NCBI RefSeq assembly: GCF_000264905.1
Contig: NW_006763132.1
Span: forward strand, 749,755 to 813,754
DNA: 64,000 nt
Direction: 5' to 3'
Source: Stereum hirsutum FP-91666 SS1
Taxonomy: Eukaryota > Basidiomycota > Agaricomycetes > Russulales > Stereaceae
Shown here: positions 52,845 to 64,000 of the stretch, piece after piece
Position numbering within the stretch: the stretch's first letter is position 1
Layout of the letters: every line of letters begins with the position of its first letter
Position numbers and translations under genes: made by a program
Notes under the pieces: model-generated
What the model was told of the DNA's origin: nothing
The model's database searches: none
Seen by the model: only the letters and a program-made list of their open reading frames with translations

Positions 52845-55811
52845 TCAAGGTGGGGGTGAGAAAGGACTGCCCACCATGTAGTTGTAAGACTTGCGATCTG
52901 CACATCGCTCCAGGTATTCTCTCTGTTTCCCAACGAGTCAGGATCAAAGTAGAAAACAGATTAAGACGGGGCAGACGGACCTCGATAAGACCCTCGATGC
53001 GTTTCTTGATGTTCAGAGGGTTGGGTTGGAATCGCATGGCGAGCTGTCTCGTAACTTCGTTCACTAGGTCGTTATGCGTCATATGTTTTCGGTCCTTCAT
53101 GATCCGCACGATGCATGCCTACAACAGAAAAAATTATTGGGTCAGTACAGTTCTCAAAGGGCAAAGTGAAAACAGAGAGTGAAAAGATGAACCTCAGTCT
53201 GATGCCTCCGTTCCTCCTCCACTCTATCCTGTGTCTCTTTCCGCTCTTCGCCGCTCTCGACCTTTGATGCCACAGTGCTGATTTTGATCTTCTGCAACGG
53301 CGATGTGAAGTCATTATTGAAGGAGAACGAGTCTTCGGGATTGACGTCTCGTCCTGGTGGATGCTTTTTGAGGATCTTGAATTTAGCGCATGCGAGTGAT
53401 TGGAGGTTTCGCTGGAGCTCTGTATCAGGAATGAGTGTCGAGTCTTTAATCTCCTATAATCATCCGAGATCCCGTTAGTTCCAGACATGGGACAGTCAAG
53501 AATTGTCTTACCTGGTATGTTAGGAACTCTCCCTCTCCCAAATTTTGGAAAAGCAACAAGATGACGAGAGCGAACGTGGATACGTTCAAGTCGTGCCTCT
53601 TTGACTTGAACGTAACTTTGACATCCGCGTTCCCCATCGAAGGCTGCCATGTCAACCGCCGACCTGAATGTCGCGAGAGGTAGTACTGTTCGAATGCTCT
53701 GCTTGTGCTAACTAGCTCGGACGGTAGAACACATGGAACACTCGCATACGCCATGGGCCAGAAAGTCGATGTCATGACTGTCACGGAAATGTCGACGTCC
53801 GGAGGCTGGAGTATATAATTTATCCGTAAATATCAATAATCTATGGCAGCGAGAATACGACCAGACTCACCGAGGCAGACTTGGCTAGGTGATTACGGTA
53901 TGCTTGCATCGTGTCGGCCGAGATCTTCATATCGTGGAACATGCCCTCCAGCTTTTGAGTGAACTGGAACCCACACTCGACCTTCAGTTTCGCGAGCATG
54001 CCACGTTCCGCGTCATCGGATACTGAACGACCGAGAAGGAGACGTTTGGCGAGGTGACCCTTGTAGTATCGCTCGAAGACGTCTTTCTCCGTGATGTACC
54101 GGAAAACGGTGATCGTCTTATCGAGGATGCTTTCCACCTCGATATCTGTTTTCTACAGGAAGGACCAGTGAGCATAAATATAGTGACGGAGGGTCTAGTC
54201 GAGCTGACCCCTTTGAGTCCCTTCTTGAGGTTCTCGTCGATGAAGAGCGAGACGAATTCGGGTGCTCGTGGTTGCAGATTGATGAACGACTCGAAGGACT
54301 GGGACAAGAGTCAGTATCAATACATCATGCATACTATGGACGACCCGTACCTCGTTTAGGCCACTCTCAATCTCACGGTCGACCTTGAAGCAGTCCTTCC
54401 AGACCGCATCAAATTTATCCTTCAGTCGCAGGACGTCTTCTACCCACTTCAAAGCAAGCGCAAGACTCTGGGCACCAGTGGTAGCTCGTGCCTTCCCTTT
54501 TCCCTTGCCTGCGGGTGCAGCTTGCTCCTCTCCGCCGTCTACATCATCCATTTGATCCATCGGAGTGTCGTTGTTGAACTCCTTCCCTCGGCGAATGACC
54601 GATTCTTTGATGGCTCGCCGAAGACAGGGAAGACCCTCAGGAACGGTGACAAAGAGTCGATATAGCCGTGAAAGATCGTCCGTCTTCTCGTTGTCAATCA
54701 TGACGTCCAAGCCAGACCCTGACATGCCGATGATGTGGTGTAGATGTGGCGTGAGTAATGTATCTTGAAGAATATGGCGAATAGGTTCGGCTGTGGTTAC
54801 AGATAGATATTGATGTGCTCTCGACTGCTCCTCGGAGAATCGAGAGTCTATCTGCACAGCTCTAAGCACACTTTCTGCGAATGGGATGAACAAGGCAGAA
54901 CACGCACTCGTCGCAAGCATTCTGACGCATCACACGTCTCCAACAACCGGTCACCTTCGGCCCTGTAATAACCCTCTGTCTCCTTCAATATAACGGGTTC
55001 CAAGTCTTCCTTGTACACGGACAATGTGTCGTTCTTGTTGCTCAGCTGCAGTAGGACGTCGACACAGCCCGTCGCAGCGGAACGGTTGATGACATACCCG
55101 TCACGCTCGATGCGAAGAAGGCCCAAGATGGCAGAGATGATGTGATCCTTTATTGGTGGTCGTATTATGTGTTTCAAGAAGAGATTTTGCCCCGCAGGGA
55201 TGACTTCCGGTACGTTGGCAGCCTTTGTGTGCACTCGATCCTGTGGCGTATGCAGCCAGTCAGATAACAAAGGGGTAAGATTCATGACGGGCGCACCATG
55301 TACTTCAAGATATGGCTGAGCTTCTGCGTGCTACTTGTATGGTCCTCCCACACCTTTGTCAACGCCTTCAATAACCTCTCGTTCTCTTGACTCTCCGTAA
55401 CAGGATCGCCATCCACAGCAGTCGGATACGCGGGATAGATGAATTGCTCTGCCAGTGAACCAAGATTCTCTGTGATGAGAGATAGGACACCATTATAGAG
55501 CATTTCCCCTTGTTTGTTGACGACCATTTGGTACGCAAGGCGGTAGTTCTCCTCAAAGGAAAGCGTGAAGGCTCGATGGTGCTGGATCTCGCGGATATTG
55601 ACAGTTAATTTAGCCCATGTCTCATCGATAGGCGCTGCCGAGGCAAGCTATTGTATATTATGAGCTCCTTAGGATGACAAACACTAGGAATTGCAACAGA
55701 CCTTGCGTGGTTTCTGGAAGTGGCGGTAACGATGTCAAGAACGCGTCAAGAGAGCACCAAATACTGTGAACTCACGATTCTGGGTTTGGTACGTTTTGAA
55801 GCTGTATGCAT
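52845..55811 (-). CDS. cul3: Cullin-3, scaffold of CRL3 E3 ubiquitin ligases
   Basis: Multi-exon cullin gene. The product would bridge BTB-domain substrate receptors and the RING protein Rbx1 in a nuclear/cytosolic ubiquitin ligase. The N terminus is split over a 36-nt exon (55811-55776, [12 protein letters not shown]), a 12-nt exon (55713-55702, KPRK) and exon 3 (55647-55297: [29 protein letters not shown]). Later exons give cullin repeats ([40 protein letters not shown] block, [19 protein letters not shown]), the cullin homology domain ([27 protein letters not shown]) and the C-terminal neddylation domain ([20 protein letters not shown], whose Lys is the expected NEDD8 site, then [16 protein letters not shown]). 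CUL3 identity rests on ordered matches along the whole length. The last residues ([13 protein letters not shown]) extend slightly beyond the usual cullin end. An acidic/basic insert ([18 protein letters not shown]) interrupts one repeat. Confidence 0.93.
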
Positions 55812-56555
55812 TTTATTAGATTGCGGTAAGCTCGCCTATCGCAAACATAACGAACGTACTGGATGCCATTTGTGGCGGGAGCAGAAAGCTGGACGAATAG
55901 GAGATGCGTCACGTCCATAATCGGACTATTTGTCCCTGTTAGGATCAAAAGCTCTTGCTTAGTCATCATACTGACACAACTCTTGATTTGTCTTTGTTTG
56001 CAAGCAATGGAGTAGGCCGCCATAAACATATCATGCGGTATTGAATATTGACTGAAAGTGGCTGAATATCCGCGAATTATATAGGGATACTCCATGAAAA
56101 CCCTGATTAGTGGGTACAATCAGGATCCGGGCCACAGGTTGAATCGGGACCCAGGTTTCGGTACGGCACTCAACTTCAGATGGAAACTCGAACTGGGCAG
56201 AAACCCCGTCAAGATCTCTGGATATATATAGGAAAACAACGAGCGAATAGTAACACAACTAGCTGATGACAACTCGTAGACAAGAGCAGAGAAGAGTGAC
56301 GTGAGTGAGGGGATATACGTGATGATATGCGATTGCAGAGGAGGAAAGACATTACGTATGTAGCGAGAAACACGATATAGAACGGAATACAAAGCATAAC
56401 GCTGAATGTTGGTGAAGATGAAGAATGACTAAGGACCGTAAGGTAGTGAACGAGCAAGCGTTTGAGAGCAATCGTGTCAGAAATACATTAATATATCTAG
56501 AAGGTAGCATTTTCGAGCTGGCACCTGCCCAAATGGTCTTTACAATTCTGAGATG
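55812..56555. other. Intergenic between cullin-3 and exportin-T genes
   Basis: 744 bases, with cullin-3 promoter on one side and exportin-T 3' UTR on the other. A GATATATAT-type A/T-rich patch lies near 56216-56230. No gene supported. Confidence 0.5.
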
Positions 56556-59500
56556 CTATGACGAACGAGACGCCCGGACAAATTCTACGAGGTATTTTCT
56601 GAAGCTTTTGTTATCCAGGTCGCGCATCTTCGTGGTGAACTCAATGGCGACATCCGGCGGGAAACTTTGTGTCGGGAGAAAATGGTTGACGAAGAACTCA
56701 TAACCTTCCGGTCCTCGTGTGATGATAACCGTCTGCAAAAAGTTGGCAATTTCGTGAAGGACCTGAAGTACAAATTTTGCATTTCAGACATGGTGGATAC
56801 GTGGAAACGACAGTGAAGGGCATACCATCAAGATCTGCGGGTCCTTGATGTTCAACGATGGCGAGGAGAGGATGGTGAAAGCCGTAGGGACGAAGGTCTT
56901 GTAGATATACTCGCCAAAGCCAGGAATCTGGCGGGTGATCGTAGCCGGAATGTTGCCGTTGGAGGTCCCATTCGAGGCATCGGGCGTTCCCCAGACGGTG
57001 ACGCTGCGACTCATGAACGTGAAAGCGGCCTTCTGGCTGTGAGCGTCGTTGAAATCGTTGGCCAGTTGAATCATCGTGTTGAGCAGTGACTCAAAGCCAG
57101 CCATGTTGCCTAGAAGGAGGCAGAAGAGTGTTAGCAACAGGGATAATGGATGGAGGATCGGAAGACTGACGATCGGAAATAAAAATTCCTGGCAATTTGG
57201 ACGAGAGGAGGTTGTTGATCAAGGTGAGGTACGCTCGTTTGATCTCCGCCTGAGCGAGTTTGTCGTCTGTTCCGGATGCCTCTTGGCTCATAATACCGGT
57301 AATGTGTTGGGACAGGGGTCCAAGCAGCTGATCCATAACGTCGAACAATTCTTCCTAATATTACAAGGAGCAGATGTTTCAGCATATATAAACACTGAGG
57401 TAATTGATCCTTTCGGACGAACCTGTAATTTGTGGATTAGAAGGCCAATGAAGTTGATGAAGTCGACGAGTTCACTGGGTTCGAAGTGAGCAAGTAGGTT
57501 CGCCATCAATGTCGGAATGAGCTGCGTGACGGTTGGCCCTGTCGTCGCTAGGATCCGTGCGAAGGCGAATCTTGTCTGATTGAACATAGTGTCAATATCG
57601 CATATACCATCATGAGTCGTGGCAAAAATGACTCACTGCATCCCGAACGACCTTGAACACGTTCATAGCCTCCAAAGATACCAGAATCGCCTGCGCCACA
57701 GTCCTAAATACGTCCAACGGCGGCGTATTCTCTTCCGTAGGATTGGTCGGATAATCTGGGAAACCCTTGGCTATGTTTCCCAACGCCATGATGGTATGGT
57801 GAACCTTGAGCACAGGTACCACATCCTGCGGGCCCTTGATGGCCTGCAGGTTCACCGACAGATCGTCTAATAGCGGGGTGGCGATGGACTGCAGTAGTGA
57901 AGAGGCCCCTTCTGGAGATTTCATGAATGCCGAGAGGAGGATGCCGACGGTCTCAAAGAGGTAGAGCTGGGCGTCGAAGATCCCGGTATGTTTGGTCGCT
58001 TCAGAAAGAACATCATCGGTTTCTGGGTTCTCCAGTTCTGGGATTTCGACCTGGATATCGAGCAAGTCTCGAATTCCACCTAGCAAAGTTCCAGAAAGCT
58101 CTGCAGAGATGTCGCCTCTATTCTCCTTGATGAATCGATGGAAGAGGTAGAAGACTCGTGTTTGTACGCTCTGATCTGAGCTGTGCAGACCTCTATATCA
58201 GACAGGAGATACGTGAGTCGATGAGGCATTGAGTGAACCACTATATATGAAGGGAAAAGAAGCAAACCTTGCATCGACCATAGACTCGAGGGTAGGAACA
58301 ACACAATCTTTACGAACCTTGAAGAAGTCGGCGTAGCGCACGACCGTTTCAAAGAATTGCATGACGACCATTCGATGCGGGTACGCAGAGATGCCGGACT
58401 GGATCAAGGCAAGTAGTAGTTCTCCGTGAGACGTGAGAGGGTAGCTGGAGTAGTCGATCTTTTTTCGGTCTTCCCTTGCTATGGCAGGAGTTTGACAGAA
58501 TGCAGCACGACCTTTTCCACCGGCTACAAAAGATATTGAAATTTATGATCCTTCACATCGGGACAGCAACAACTCGACGCACCTTTGTTGATCTCGCCAA
58601 AGAGGAACGTCAGGTAAACTGCGATTTCGGCATCGAACCACTTGACGGGTACACCATTGGTATAAGCCGTAAGGGCGGTCATTGCTCGCAAGCGGATTGC
58701 CTCTGTGACCAGGTCTGAGTCGATTAAATAGATCGATTCCATGAAAGATCGAAGGTCCTGCGATACTAGAGGCTTCAATGTCCTGAGAGCGCCAAGGTGC
58801 AGCATGACCGAGAAACTCACCTTGCGCAATCCTTCAAAGGCCTCCCGATCATCCTCGTCCAAATCATCAAAGTCGGTGTCCTCATCCCAAATCATTTTCG
58901 CCATGATAGTCTCGAGAAGTGAGGCGAGGAACGCTCGCTTCTCATTGTCGATTGTGTCCGTAGATATTTTTCGGCTTTTCTTGTACTATGTGGCGCAAAT
59001 CAGATTCCATGCTCGCGATGGTGGGCGAAAAATAAACCTACGCTGGCGAGGATCATCTGGAGCATAGGGAAGATAGTCGAACAGGTGTCGTCGTACTCGT
59101 CCGACATGAACCGAATCATGACGAAAAGTGTATCCTGAAGGATTCGACCGGCTTCTAGGCGCACCATTTCGTCTGGGCATTCCTACACGGGAATCAATGA
59201 TTCGATCTGGTATGAAGGGATGAAAGAACTCACATCCACGAGCTTGATGAGCTCCAGTCCGAGAGCGTTCAGCAGCCGGCCCAAGGCTTCTCGGTAAGAC
59301 TCTTCACCTTCATCGGCGCCATCTGCTTTCCGGCTCTCCTGCTCTGCTCGCGTCTTCTTTTCCAACGCGTCGAGGACTTGGGTCAGCGAGAGAACCTTGA
59401 TCAGTTGAAGTTTATCTGCGGGCTCCTTGAGACCCTTCGAGACGATGCGAAGCAATGCGGTGGATGTGGCTAATCGGATGGCTAGCGAACGATCGGACAG

Positions 59501-60596
59501 CAATGAGAAAAGCAGCGGTACGGTTGTTGGAGTGACTGTGAGATTGATATCGATCCATCCTGCCAACGCCAAAATCGAAAATTGTCAACTTGAGTTCGAC
59601 ATCAACAATGCAGCAATATGACCCGTACCCACGTAGGAAGCGAACGTCCTAACACCACAGTCCACGACCTCGACCACCTCACTTTCTTCTCGTTCTGAAG
59701 TTGGCGCTACTTCTCCCTTCTGCAGCTTCGACATCCTGTCTGTGCTCTCCGCCACAATGGTGAGGACGGCCTCGTTGATTCCCGCCGCATCCCGGTCCCG
59801 CATAGCATCACGCACACGAGCATCCCTTACATGCCTTTCTGTAGTAAACGCTCGCGCAGACTTGATGATTTGATCGGCGACTTCACCAGAAATTTCGAGG
59901 ACGATGTGGAAGAAGAGGAGGGAGACATGGTGGTTGAAAGACGTTTGTGACGAGGAGGGTTCTGAGGGGCGGATCAACGCGAAGAGGTCCACAAAAAAGG
60001 TAGGCCATTGTTCCGTGTATGTCGCGAGGAAGAAAAGCGTGAGAGTATGAGAGAACTTGTTCCGAAGGACTGAGCGGTTTGGTTAGTTTATGGAACATGA
60101 ACAGAGTCCTAACACATGAAAACACGCACACGTCGCGCTCGCTTCTGCGTTTCCGAACACGTATTCCGACTGGATGAAGGATAATAGTGACTGTTGTAGT
60201 GTTCGAAATGAGTCCTCGTCGAGAGGTTCGATTCTAATGGATGTTAATTAGCGTGGCTCCCTACACTCGCACCCGGTATACTGTTCTGCATAGCATACAA
60301 CCCATGCCTACATAGTTTCCCAGAGAGCCATAGCAGACGATATAGATTAAAACTGCTCACCGGTTGTCGAGGAAGTCATCCAATACTCTCAATGCAAAGA
60401 ACCTTGCTTGTGGCGGATATTTCCTGCCACCCTCCGGCGCACTTTCCACGAATATAGAGAGAGCAAGCCTCCACGTGTTGTTTGCATTTTGTTGGACGTC
60501 GGAGAGAAATTGAAGGGCTTGTTGGTGAAGTGTCCCTTGTGAAGGATCTGCGGCGATGAGGATAGCTTGGATGACTTGGTTTATTTCTTGGTCCAT
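56556..60596 (-). CDS. los1: Exportin-T, tRNA nuclear export receptor (Los1/Xpot)
   Basis: Large multi-exon importin-beta-family gene. The product binds Ran-GTP and tRNA and carries tRNA out of the nucleus. Exon 1 (60596-60361) starts MDQEINQVIQAILIAADPSQ, with HEAT-repeat Ran-binding sequence next (RIEPLDEDSFRTLQQSLLSF, LRNKFSHTLTLFFLATYTEQ, WPTFFVDLFALIRP). Family blocks follow in order: GWIDINLTVTPTTVPLLFSL, DEDTDFDDLDEDDREAFEGL, VVMQFFETVVRYADFFKVRK, DAQLYLFETVGILLSA, TFMSRSVTVWGTPD, GFGEYIYKTFVPTAF. The end (FRKYLVEFVRASRSS) matches the exportin-T C terminus. Overall it follows exportin-T rather than exportin-1 or -5. An insert rich in Glu/Arg (EVAPTSEREESEVVEVV) sits in the N-terminal third. 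About ten short introns interrupt the gene; I did not place them all. Housekeeping, with no sign of damage. Confidence 0.93.
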
Positions 60597-61188
60597 GTTT
60601 GTGGAAGTTGAAAATATAGCCGCCTTGGAAGTACTAGCAAATGAAGTAAGATTGCGAAAGTCCCGCTAGCAAGTGGGATATTTTATAGGAAGCCAGGTAG
60701 AGGTCAAAGCTAAAGAGAAAGGAGAACAAGGGGTGACAAGGGTCAAAGAACTCAAGGTGGCACCTCGCGGTGACTCTTTTGGACCTTTTTGGATTGCCTC
60801 GCTTTTACGGGTCGCGTGAGATCTGATCAAAGATCCAAAATCTCGACATCCCCCACGTGCAGCTCCATATATTTTCATACAATGACTTACGCCACACTGT
60901 TTCGCAGGTAGTTGCATGGTAGATGGCGGACACGATGTAGTCCTTGCGAATTATCCCAATGAGAAGACGACGGATTACTTAGTCGTGGTTTGTTTGATTC
61001 AGATCGGACGTTGTTGGATATAAACAGAAGCACGGACGTCCCACAAATATCGACGACGGTGAAAGACAGTAAAAATTTAGATGTGCTTGGTTGGCAAACG
61101 ATCAAGAATCCTTCAGCTTGACATGGCTGCACTGAAGTCTATGAAAGCCGCGAACGACTGCCGATCTAACATTCCACTCCTACCAACT
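60597..61188. other. Intergenic upstream of exportin-T
   Basis: 592 bases that must hold the exportin-T promoter and the 3' UTR of the next - strand gene. No further feature recognised. Confidence 0.5.
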
Positions 61189-63228
61189 TCAAGTCGTCTT
61201 CCCACCCTCTTTCGAGCTCTCTCCATCCTTCTTCTGCTGCTCCATCGCTTCCGACCATTCCTCGTACCATTTTGGCTTCCCCTTCTCCACCTTCTCCATC
61301 AATTCCGCTAACTTATTCTGATTCTTCTCCGCGTTCAAGGATACGAACGCAAAGTCAACCGTATGCTTCCTGTTAACAGGCGGTACAGGTGGTCGAAAGT
61401 CTAGGCTGTTGTGTTCTTGAATCTTTGAACGTCCAGGAGCAATCATTCAATAAGTATACCATCCGACACAGCGCTGTGGGTCAATCATATATGCGAGGAT
61501 TGGGGCGTACCTTAATTGCACGCTTCAGAATCGTTGCCATCACGTATGCGTTCATCCAACGCTCGACCTCTTCATCTCCCTGTTGCTCGTATGGCCTGAC
61601 CCGAGGATCATCCATGTTCACAGGAATCTCCGCACACGATTTCAATATTTTCGCTGAGTGAAGTGGCCCATGCACTTGTTCGTGTAGTATCTGCTTGAGG
61701 AACGATCTGAACCCCTCGAGAACAGGAATGGGCGTCTGAAAATAAGAAAATGACGGTATCAACGGTCGTGCGTATTTATTAGCTGGATTTTGGAAGTGAG
61801 AGGGAATTGACTTACATCGCCTAACGTTCCGACCCAAGGATCGAACGATTCTAATGGTGGCAGGTTCACGGGCTGAGGAGGCTTGTACGGCGCGTCGCCC
61901 GTCTTTCGCCACTGGCGGAGGCCTTCTAAATCCTTGGGGAGCTGATCAGTGGTGTAGTATTGTCCCTATATGATCCATGGACATCAACGGCGATTTTTGG
62001 TCAGTGAGGGTGTCAAGGACTGCGTACGGTATGCGCCTCGTATACGAGCGTGAATGTTTCTTCAGGGCGGTTCGATCCATACTCAACGAGATAAAGCGGG
62101 ATCAAGACGGGATGTGCTGCAATCTTTCGTCCCAGAGCAACCATAGTCAGTACTCCCAGGTTGACAACTGTTTATCCTCATTGCACACAACACAACTTAC
62201 ATATTCAACAACGGGATGCCTAACCCACCCAATGGACTTATTTCCATCAACCTCGAGGGATGTCTCGATACGATGCTTCAACTCGGCAGTAATGCCGTCC
62301 AGGGGATTCACGGTGAAGGGTAGAGTAGTGATGTCAACGTCATGTTGACGTTTGAGGCTGTCTTCCCATTTTTCGAGTGCTGGTGGCTCGCTCCACGGAG
62401 TCTCAGATGATGACCCGAAGTTGAAGGAAATGGTGGAAAGAGGATCGAGGGTATGGCCTGGGGGTCATATGGGTTTCAGGGTTCTTGAACCCAGTGAAGA
62501 CTGCAAAGACAAAGAACGAACCCGGCATATACCTGAAGTCGCGTGACCTTGAATTCAGATGATAGCTAGAAAGAAACAAGAAAGGACCTACGAATGGAGA
62601 AATTGAAACTTCCACTGTGGGTCTGATCGCTCTTCAGCGGGCAAGTGGGTTTCTTCGAGAGTTGCCTGACCACCGATGAACAAATGTTAGCCGATGTTGA
62701 GTATGACAAAGTATCTGAATGCTGACATGTAGCTGGGCATCAAGAATCCATGCAGGATAATATACAGCCTGCATTCTAAGAGGCTCATACATCTTTCCGT
62801 AAGGAAGCCCGAATTTTGCGGCTACAGCACGAGCCAAGTCGACAGGGCTGGTGGCGGCAGCCATGGCCGCGTAAGGACCCATTCGTCGAATAGCATCCCA
62901 GCCAGTGTATTTGAAGAGCAAAGCTTTGCGGAGAAACAAGACGGGTTAGCCTGATTGCCATGAGTGCGAGCCATAGAAAGAAACGCGGTTCTCAGTCGCC
63001 ACACAAGTGGTTGACACGGAGATCTGGGCCGTACGGGCGCCTTTTAATGCGTGTTCTGTACGACCCACCTCTGACTTTCGATGAATAGATACTGGTATTC
63101 GGTTCAGAAGTAGCAGAAACGGAGAAACCACAGCTTGATAGTCGTAGTGGTCGGTGTAGCCGTCGAGGCCGACTTGTACAAGCTGCTAGGAACGGACGAG
63201 CTCCTGCTGCTGGCGGTGGTTTGAACAT
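61189..63228 (-). CDS. Predicted mitochondrial protein of unknown function
   Basis: Multi-exon gene. The first exon (ATG at 63228) encodes an Arg/Pro/Ala-rich, acid-free start (MFKPPPAAGARPFLAACTSR), which looks like a mitochondrial targeting peptide. Later segments include LLFKYTGWDAIRRMGPYAAM, LARAVAAKFGLPYGKMYEPL, RMQAVYYPAWILDAQL, EVDGNKSIGWVRHPVVEYVS, VLEGFRSFLKQILHEQVHGP and a charged C terminus (LMEKVEKGKPKWYEEWSEAM) ending at 61189. I do not recognise a family, but composition, splice sites and the N terminus all support a real gene. About six exons are visible and were not all placed. It lies between exportin-T and a DnaJ gene, all on the - strand. Confidence 0.75.
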
Positions 63229-63551
63229 CTTCGTGCCGGCAGTTTCCGGACACCTGTTTTTAACCTTCTGTCCGGAGGTGCAGCCGTTTTTCTCGCATTC
63301 TCGGACGGAGAATCACCGCTTCTGGACAATTTCGGGAAAAGTTGGCCCAAAACCGAATGTGGCTTTGTAGCGACAGTTGTGTCTGTCTCCGAGATCTCTG
63401 TCTCTCGAGCAGTGTGTACAGGTGAAGCGAATTTAGAGCCCTAGATGCGGACGATGCATCACGCGCAGTATACCCGTCATTCGAGCAGGAGAATATTAAG
63501 GCGAGGCCAATAAAATAAGATTATGCCCAGAAATACACATCGCCGAATAAT
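63229..63551. other. Intergenic
   Basis: 323 bases between the DnaJ 3' end and the start of the mitochondrial gene. No feature beyond the expected promoter and UTR. Confidence 0.5.
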
Positions 63552-64000
63552 CTATAGCTCATCCCGTTCTCTACTGCCATCCTTGCCATAGAACGCTTCC
63601 GCTAGATCTGCAAAAAATGAACGGTTATTTCTGAGGAAATGTGAATAGATGAGTATAACTCACGACGTCGGGTATCGGAGGAGAGTTCTATCGGTAAAAC
63701 GACGTTGTATTCCACAAACAAGTCGCCGTACGACGAAGACTGGAAATGAGGCATGCCCTGGCCTTTGATCGTTTGCACGTAGCCTATGGAAAGTAAAATT
63801 AGCTGTGAAGAACAAATTATGGATAAGGATGATGAAACGCACCTGGTTGTGTCACGCCCTCTCTATGAAGAGTCACGACATGCCCATCCAGATGGGTCAA
63901 ATTCCTTTCAAACCCAAGTAACGCCTCGTCCACACCAATCGTCTCCTTCCAATACAGACTACTCTCCTTCCTCCTCCACCCGCCCTTCTCGCCCCTACTC
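63552..64000 (-). CDS. ER-type DnaJ (Hsp40) chaperone, C-terminal part (Scj1/ERdj3-like), partial
   Basis: Only the last three exons are in the window; the gene continues past 64000. Visible protein: a peptide-binding beta domain (IGVDEALLGFERNLTHLDGH, VVTLHREGVTQPG, then YVQTIKGQGMPHFQSSSYGD and LFVEYNVVLPIELSSDTRR) and a last exon (HLAEAFYGKDGSRERDEL). The order matches type I/II DnaJ C-terminal domains, closest to ER members. The C-terminal RDEL resembles the KDEL/HDEL retrieval signal, so I infer an ER-lumenal co-chaperone of BiP/Kar2. The J domain would lie outside the window. Confidence 0.9.

Noticed and set aside
1..64000. CRISPR arrays, operons or bacterial regulatory elements
   Set aside because: Spliceosomal introns and eukaryotic gene families throughout show a fungal nuclear genome. 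No regularly spaced repeat array was seen.

Overview
This window comes from a filamentous basidiomycete, most likely an Agaricomycete. Genes are dense and cut by many short introns (about 50-100 nt, GT...AG). The TPR-CHAT and caspase-domain families present are typical of mushroom-forming fungi, and the transposable elements are short and mostly non-autonomous. There is one assembly gap (504 N, 35074-35577) bounded on both sides by G homopolymers.

Left part (1-15 kb): a pyrimidine-rich stretch without a convincing gene, then two adjacent medium-chain reductase genes of different subfamilies on the + strand (1980-3844 and 5021-6296). They converge on a RhoGEF (DH-PH-CNH) gene on the - strand (7064-11331). 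A divergent, intronless gene (11932-14805) encodes a low-complexity Pro/Ser/Gln-rich protein of unknown function.

Middle part (15-46 kb): a rearranged accessory island. It holds three paralogous caspase-domain (metacaspase-like, clan CD) genes, here called A (16473-18979, +), B (19311-21680, -) and C (39185-41727, -). It also holds a 1265-residue protein with 14 TPR-like repeats and a CHAT protease domain (26626-30546, -), and a broken, 5'-truncated copy of the low-complexity gene (43735-45331). A LINE reverse transcriptase fragment and several transposons recognisable by inverted termini and target-site duplications (TSDs) fill the rest: two hAT-type elements, one 927-bp element with a 10-bp TSD, and small fold-back elements. 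A and C share an almost identical tract of about 660 bp inside otherwise diverged genes, which suggests gene conversion.

Right part (45-64 kb): mostly conserved cellular genes. These are a GNAT acetyltransferase (-), two nested Tc1/mariner-like elements, an 11-exon secreted aspartic protease (+), then on the - strand cullin-3, exportin-T (tRNA export), a predicted mitochondrial protein of unknown function, and the 3' end of an ER-type DnaJ chaperone ending in RDEL that runs off the window.

The most interesting part is the island of two kinds of clan CD protease (three caspase-like genes and one TPR-CHAT gene) in a recently duplicated, transposon-rich segment. A role in cell death or self/non-self recognition is plausible from family knowledge, but nothing in the sequence proves it. 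Exon boundaries were placed by hand from splice consensus and reading-frame continuity. Where all exons were placed the lengths sum to a multiple of three (both reductases, caspases A-C, TPR-CHAT, aspartic protease). The RhoGEF, cullin-3, exportin-T and mitochondrial models are only partly resolved.
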